Shown: in pieces, positions 7,201 through 10,156 of the stretch | Layout: each line of letters starts with the position of its first letter | Position numbering within the stretch: the first letter of the stretch is position 1 | Assembly (NCBI GenBank): GCA_903926695.1 | Contig: CAIYKK010000354.1 | Location: 1-10,156, forward strand | DNA from: an uncultured Burkholderiales bacterium | Lineage (GTDB): Bacteria; Pseudomonadota; Gammaproteobacteria; Burkholderiales; Burkholderiaceae_C | Length of the DNA: 10,156 nt | Direction of reading: 5' to 3' | Made by a program: the position numbers and the translations under genes | Notes under the pieces: generated by a model | Told to the model about the DNA's origin: nothing | Seen by the model: the letters and a program-made list of their open reading frames with translations, nothing else | The model's database searches: none

Positions 7201-7225
7201 CAGCAAATGCTTCCTCAGTTTGCTG
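7201..7225. repeat. 7-bp inverted repeat upstream of the HEARO-like RNA
   Basis: CAGCAAA (7201-7207) and TTTGCTG (7219-7225) pair perfectly around an 11-nt loop. The repeat lies between the bdhA promoter and the structured RNA. It could be an operator for the original hydrolase promoter or part of the inserted element's left side. No protein or family can be named. Confidence 0.35.
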
Positions 7226-7260
7226 CTCTGCAAGGCTTTCATCATGCAGCCCAAAGGTAA

Positions 7261-7506
7261 AGGGGCGAAGGTTTTAGTCGCTACTCGCAAGAGTAGGAGC
7301 CAGCTGCTGACATTCCCGAGGACATACGCCGCAAGGCGTGGGTCACAAGGCCTTTACGGGCTAGTCGAAAGGCCGAGCAGGTGAAAAGCCTGCACCTTAT
7401 TCACGGGTGGCAAAAAACGGACGCGACAGGTACGCCACCGCTAGCGAAGGAACATTTTGTGTTCCAAGCTCTACCTCCCCGGCCTGAAAGCCGAGGTTTC
7501 ACGCGC
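7261..7506 (+). mobile_element. Putative ORF-less IS200/IS605-type element carrying an IscB omega-RNA (boundaries approximate)
   Basis: The HEARO-like RNA (about 7278-7466) is followed within 12 nt by a hairpin typical of IS200/IS605 right ends: CCCCGGC (7477-7483), loop CTGAAA, GCCGAGG (7490-7496), seven positions with one C-A mismatch, then TTTCACGCGC. In complete IscB or IsrB elements the nuclease gene follows the RNA; here there is no room for one and no remnant is visible. No transposase is present either. The element would therefore be non-autonomous, mobilised in trans if at all. The right end is placed near 7506, just before the hydrolase start. The left end is uncertain, somewhere about 7240-7280, since IscB elements begin where the RNA scaffold begins and take the guide from flanking DNA. 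IS200/IS605 insertion makes no target duplication, so none is expected. Confidence 0.5.
7278..7466 (+). ncRNA. HEARO-like omega-RNA (IscB/IsrB guide scaffold), orphan
   Basis: HEARO RNA (HNH endonuclease-associated RNA and ORF) is the scaffold that guides IscB/IsrB nucleases; the guide is at its 5' end. Seen here in order are CTACTC-GCAA-GAGTAG (7281-7296) and ACGCC-GCAA-GGCGT (7326-7339), both with GNRA loops. Next come GGCCTTT/AAAGGCC (7349-7355 with 7368-7374), GCAGGT-GAAAA-GCCTGC (7377-7393) and GGTGGC/GCCACC (7406-7411 with 7434-7439). The last is GGAACA-TTTTG-TGTTCC (7449-7465). The linking sequences GAGCCAGCTGCTGAC, GGCTAGTCGAAAGGCC, GCACCTTATTCACGGGTGGC and CTAGCGAAGG are what I remember as conserved in this family. 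The assignment rests on memory plus the hairpin order, not on a covariance search. The expected nuclease ORF downstream is missing. Confidence 0.65.
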
Positions 7507-7512
7507 AAACTG

Positions 7513-8442
7513 ATGAAGCAACCCAGCCTGAACTATGTTTCCTGTCCCGATGCCGCAGGCGGTCATCGCATGGCCTATTGGCAGTGGGGCCAGCCCGAGA
7601 GCAGCCACGTTGTGCTGTGCGTGCATGGGCTGACGCGGCAGGGGCGCGATTTTGATGTGCTGGCTCAGGCTTTGTGCGAACAGGCCGATTCGCTGCCCGG
7701 TTTTTCGGACGGCATTCGGGTGATCTGTCCCGATGTGGTGGGCCGGGGCGAAAGCGACTGGTTCCAGGATTCGGCGGGCTATCAGGTGCCCGCTTATGCG
7801 GCGGACATGCTGGCGTTGCTAGCCCAGTTGCACGCCCAGGCGCGCATCGTCACGCTGGACTGGGTTGGCACCAGCATGGGCGGGCTGATCGGCATGGTGG
7901 TGTGCGGCCAGCCTGCGCTGGCGCTGCCAGCTCCGGTGCGAAAACTGGTGCTCAACGATGTCGGCCCCACGCTGGAAGCGCCCGCCATTGCGCGCATTAC
8001 TTCCTACGTTGGAAAGGCCGGGCATTTCGCCACCTTGCAGAATGCGGCCGATGCGATGTGGGAAATTTCCAAGAGCTTTGGCCCGCACACGCCCGAGCAG
8101 TGGCTGGCGCTGTCGCGGCCCATGACCAGGCCCGTCGTGCCCGGCACCGACAGCCCGCTGCGGCTGCATTACGATCCGGCCATCGCCCTGCCATTCAGGT
8201 CGGCAACGCCGGAGTCGGCCCAGCAGGGCGAGGCCATGTTGTGGCATTTATATGACCGGATCGAGGCCAAAACGCTGCTGCTGCGCGGCGCCGTCTCAGA
8301 TTTAATCAGCCACCAAACAGCCCTTGCAATGACGCAGCGCGGCCCGCATGTCCAGTTGATCGAATTTGAAGGCGTCGGCCACGCGCCCACGCTGATCGCC
8401 GAGGACCAGGTCGCTGCCGTGGTCCGTTTCCTGCTTGAGTGA
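7513..8442 (+). CDS. Alpha/beta hydrolase
   Basis: The 309-residue cytosolic protein has the alpha/beta-hydrolase fold. The oxyanion strand is VVLCVHGLTRQGRDFD (33-48), strand-4 region VICPDVVGRGESDW (70-83), nucleophile elbow GTSMGG with S121, acid D263 (GAVSDLIS) and base H290 (GVGHAPTL), so the triad is complete. An insertion of about 100 residues (about 155-250), with MWEISKSFGPHTPEQW, forms the lid. The substrate cannot be read from sequence; esterase-like or C-C hydrolase activity is possible. The frame stays open upstream to a GTG at 7381, but that stretch is the RNA element, so ATG 7513 is chosen. No ribosome site precedes ATG 7513; the nearest GAGG is 16 nt away, inside the element's end hairpin. 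The next gene, relA, begins 28 bp after the stop and is probably co-transcribed. Confidence 0.92.
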   Translation: MKQPSLNYVSCPDAAGGHRMAYWQWGQPESSHVVLCVHGLTRQGRDFDVLAQALCEQADSLPGFSDGIRVICPDVVGRGESDWFQDSAGYQVPAYAADMLALLAQLHAQARIVTLDWVGTSMGGLIGMVVCGQPALALPAPVRKLVLNDVGPTLEAPAIARITSYVGKAGHFATLQNAADAMWEISKSFGPHTPEQWLALSRPMTRPVVPGTDSPLRLHYDPAIALPFRSATPESAQQGEAMLWHLYDRIEAKTLLLRGAVSDLISHQTALAMTQRGPHVQLIEFEGVGHAPTLIAEDQVAAVVRFLLE

Positions 8443-8470
8443 TCTCCGGTAATTGATTGACTGAATTTTC

Positions 8471-10156
8471 ATGAAAAACAAAGTGGCGGCGCTGACCGGA
8501 CCAACATCTTCTCCCGTTACCCTCAGCTCCATCGTCACGGCCACGGCTGACGGCCTGCCCGAGCAGCCCCATGCGCTGATCCGCGCCAGAGCCTTTGCCG
8601 AGCCGCTGCTGGCCAGCGAAACGCTGGACACTGGCGAAAACATCCTCGCCCACGCCGATGCGATGGTGGCCATTCTCGAACTGATAGGCGGCTCCGAAGC
8701 CCTGCAGGCCGCCGCTTACCTCGTTTATTCGTGCCAGCACCTGAACAAGCCGCAGGAAGTGATCGCCAAAGCGTTCGGCCCCAGCTACGCCGCGCTGGCG
8801 GTGGAAACCACCAAGCTGATCCAGGTGCAGCGCCAGACCCGCTCCGCCGATGCCAAAGCGCATTTGCACGACGACCCCGCCGCGCAAACTGAGAGCGTGC
8901 GCAAGATGCTGCTGGCGTTCTCGCGTGACTTGCGCGTCGTCATGCTGCGCCTGGCCTCGCGCCTGCAGACGCTGCGCTATTACGCCGCCAGCCGCCGCGA
9001 AGTGCCGCGTGCGCTGGCGCACGAGTCGCTGAACATTTTTGCGCCGCTGGCCAACCGACTGGGCATTTGGCAAATCAAATGGGAAATGGAAGACCTGGCC
9101 TTTCGCTTTCTCGAACCCGAAACTTATAAACGCATCGCCCGGCTGCTCGACGAAAAGCGCGCCGAGCGCGAAGTGTTCATGGAAGCGCTGCGCGCCCGGC
9201 TTGAGCGCGATTTGAACCACAATGGCATTGCCGCGCTGGTGCAGGGGCGACCCAAACACATTTACAGCATTTTTAAAAAAATGCGCGGCAAGTCGCTCGA
9301 CTTTGACCGGGTGTTTGACATCCGCGCTCTGCGCGTGGTGGCCGCCGATGTCAAAGGCTGCTACGCCGCGCTGGGCTTTGTGCATTCGCACTTCACGCCG
9401 GTGGCGGGCGAGTTTGACGATTACATCGCCAAGCCCAAGGCCAACGGCTACCAGTCGCTGCACACCGTGGTGCGCGACGAGGCCGGGCGGGCCATCGAGG
9501 TGCAAATACGCACCCAAGCCATGCACGACCACGCCGAAAGCGGCGTCGCGGCGCACTGGGCTTATAAAGAAGCGGGCACCAAAGGCTACGGCGGCGGCGT
9601 CAGCGCCAGCAGCGACTACGACGCCAAAATTGCCGTGCTGCGCCAGCTGCTCGCCTGGGAGCGCGATCTGTCCGGCCCGGCCACGCAGCGCGCCCGCGCC
9701 GCCAATCATGGCCTGCTGGAAGACCGGATTTACGTGCTCACGCCGGACGCGGCCATCGTCGAGCTGCCCCAAGGTGCGACGACGGTGGATTTTGCCTACA
9801 GCGTCCACACCAGTCTGGGGCACCGCTGCCGGGGCGCACGCGTCGATGGCGTGATGGTGCCGCTGAACACACCGCTGCAAAACGGCCAGACCGTGGAAGT
9901 CATCACGGCCAAGGAAGGCGGGCCGTCGCGCGACTGGCTCAATCCCGAGCTGGGTTTTTTGTCCAGCAACCGCGCCAGAGCCAAGGTGCGCGCCTGGTTC
10001 AACGCGCTGGCGATGGCGCACACCGTGGCCAGAGGACGCGAAGCAGTCGAAAAACTGCTCCAGCGCGAAGGCAAAACGGCGATGAAGCTCAACGATCTGG
10101 CGCTTCAGTTGGGCTTCAAGACCGCCGATGAGCTGTTTGAAGTGGTGGGAAAGGAC
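8471..10156 (+). CDS. relA: RelA-type (p)ppGpp synthetase, 3' end outside the window
   Basis: This is the ribosome-associated enzyme that makes (p)ppGpp from ATP and GTP/GDP in amino-acid starvation. The frame is open for 562 codons to the right edge; a full RelA is about 740 residues. The N-terminal pseudo-hydrolase domain covers about 40-200. The metal-binding HD of SpoT is replaced by Y86-S87 and the LADR aspartate by S163 (LASR), so it should not degrade ppGpp. The synthetase domain (about 255-370) has GRPKHIYSIFKKM (259-271), FDIRALRVV, the RelA-type acidic loop EFDDY (314-318), NGYQSLHTVV (325-334) and EVQIRTQAMHDHAESGVAAHW (343-363). The TGS domain runs 419-479 (IYVLTP to VEVIT). The ATG lies 28 bp after the hydrolase stop with no strong ribosome site. 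The remaining zinc-finger and ACT domains should lie beyond the window. Confidence 0.95.
   Translation, partial: MKNKVAALTGPTSSPVTLSSIVTATADGLPEQPHALIRARAFAEPLLASETLDTGENILAHADAMVAILELIGGSEALQAAAYLVYSCQHLNKPQEVIAKAFGPSYAALAVETTKLIQVQRQTRSADAKAHLHDDPAAQTESVRKMLLAFSRDLRVVMLRLASRLQTLRYYAASRREVPRALAHESLNIFAPLANRLGIWQIKWEMEDLAFRFLEPETYKRIARLLDEKRAEREVFMEALRARLERDLNHNGIAALVQGRPKHIYSIFKKMRGKSLDFDRVFDIRALRVVAADVKGCYAALGFVHSHFTPVAGEFDDYIAKPKANGYQSLHTVVRDEAGRAIEVQIRTQAMHDHAESGVAAHWAYKEAGTKGYGGGVSASSDYDAKIAVLRQLLAWERDLSGPATQRARAANHGLLEDRIYVLTPDAAIVELPQGATTVDFAYSVHTSLGHRCRGARVDGVMVPLNTPLQNGQTVEVITAKEGGPSRDWLNPELGFLSSNRARAKVRAWFNALAMAHTVARGREAVEKLLQREGKTAMKLNDLALQLGFKTADELFEVVGKD

Larger units (their letters stand above)
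7010..7512. other. Intergenic region with promoter, inverted repeats and an orphan IscB-type RNA element
   Basis: These 503 bp separate divergent bdhA and the hydrolase. From left to right they hold the bdhA leader and promoter (to 7142), a CCCC-ATAAA-GGGG mini-hairpin (7146-7158), a 7-bp inverted repeat (7201-7225), the HEARO-like RNA (about 7280-7466) and a right-end-type hairpin (7477-7496). The hydrolase start is at 7513. I found no protein-coding gene in it. Confidence 0.6.

Noticed and set aside
7281..7496. CRISPR array or tandem terminators as an explanation for the run of hairpins
   Set aside because: The stems differ in sequence, there are no repeats of equal length with spacers, and no T-runs follow the stems. 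A single folded RNA explains them better.
7281..7506. TnpB-type omega-RNA instead of HEARO
   Set aside because: TnpB RNAs overlap the end of the tnpB gene with the guide at the 3' side. No tnpB remnant is present upstream, and the conserved blocks fit my recollection of HEARO better. It remains the main alternative.
8306..10021. 571-codon open frame on the minus strand opposite relA and the hydrolase end
   Set aside because: It is antisense to clear, motif-rich genes. Its translation is low in complexity (rich in H, A, Q, G) and has no family motif; such frames are common in high-GC DNA.

Overview
The window looks like a chromosome segment of a high-GC betaproteobacterium, most likely Burkholderiales in or near Comamonadaceae (Rhodoferax/Polaromonas type). 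The evidence is an EnvZ/OmpR pair, a 3-hydroxybutyrate dehydrogenase, a monofunctional RelA with a degenerate hydrolase site, and an IspF with the variant C-terminal signature I associate with this group. These assignments come from reading translations; no searches were run.

Layout. 1-1377 (minus strand) is an accessory segment with visibly lower GC and more mixed codon use. It carries the first 389 codons of a large unidentified protein that runs off the left edge, with a small ORF overlapping its start by ATGA. 1501-2001 (+) is ispF of the MEP isoprenoid pathway, divergent from that block and not preceded by ispD as it usually is. 2064-3491 and 3553-4290 (minus) are an EnvZ-like kinase and an OmpR orthologue, convergent with ispF. 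4652-5380 (+) is an exported SIMPL-domain (DUF541) protein. 5437-6030 (minus) is a small outer-membrane beta-barrel protein with an 8-bp hairpin in its leader. 6227-7009 (minus) is 3-hydroxybutyrate dehydrogenase, with a good sigma-70 promoter at 7114-7142. 7513-8442 (+) is an alpha/beta hydrolase, followed 28 bp later by relA, which runs off the right edge (562 codons seen).

The most interesting feature lies between bdhA and the hydrolase. About 7280-7500 (+) is a run of six closely spaced stem-loops, two with GNRA loops, with sequence blocks (GGCTAGTCGAAAGGCC, CTAGCGAAGG) that I recognise as the HEARO RNA. HEARO is the omega-RNA guide scaffold of IscB/IsrB, the RNA-guided nucleases of IS200/IS605-type elements. 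Here the RNA is followed directly by what looks like the element's right-end hairpin, with no nuclease or transposase ORF between them. The right end stops a few bases from the hydrolase start codon. The best reading is a non-autonomous, ORF-less IscB-type element carrying an orphan guide-RNA scaffold. Its exact ends, and whether it still works with a nuclease elsewhere in the genome, cannot be settled from this window.

The core genes cover envelope stress sensing (EnvZ/OmpR with an outer-membrane barrel), polyhydroxybutyrate/ketone-body metabolism (BDH) and the stringent response (RelA). They are neighbours and show no sign of forming one pathway.
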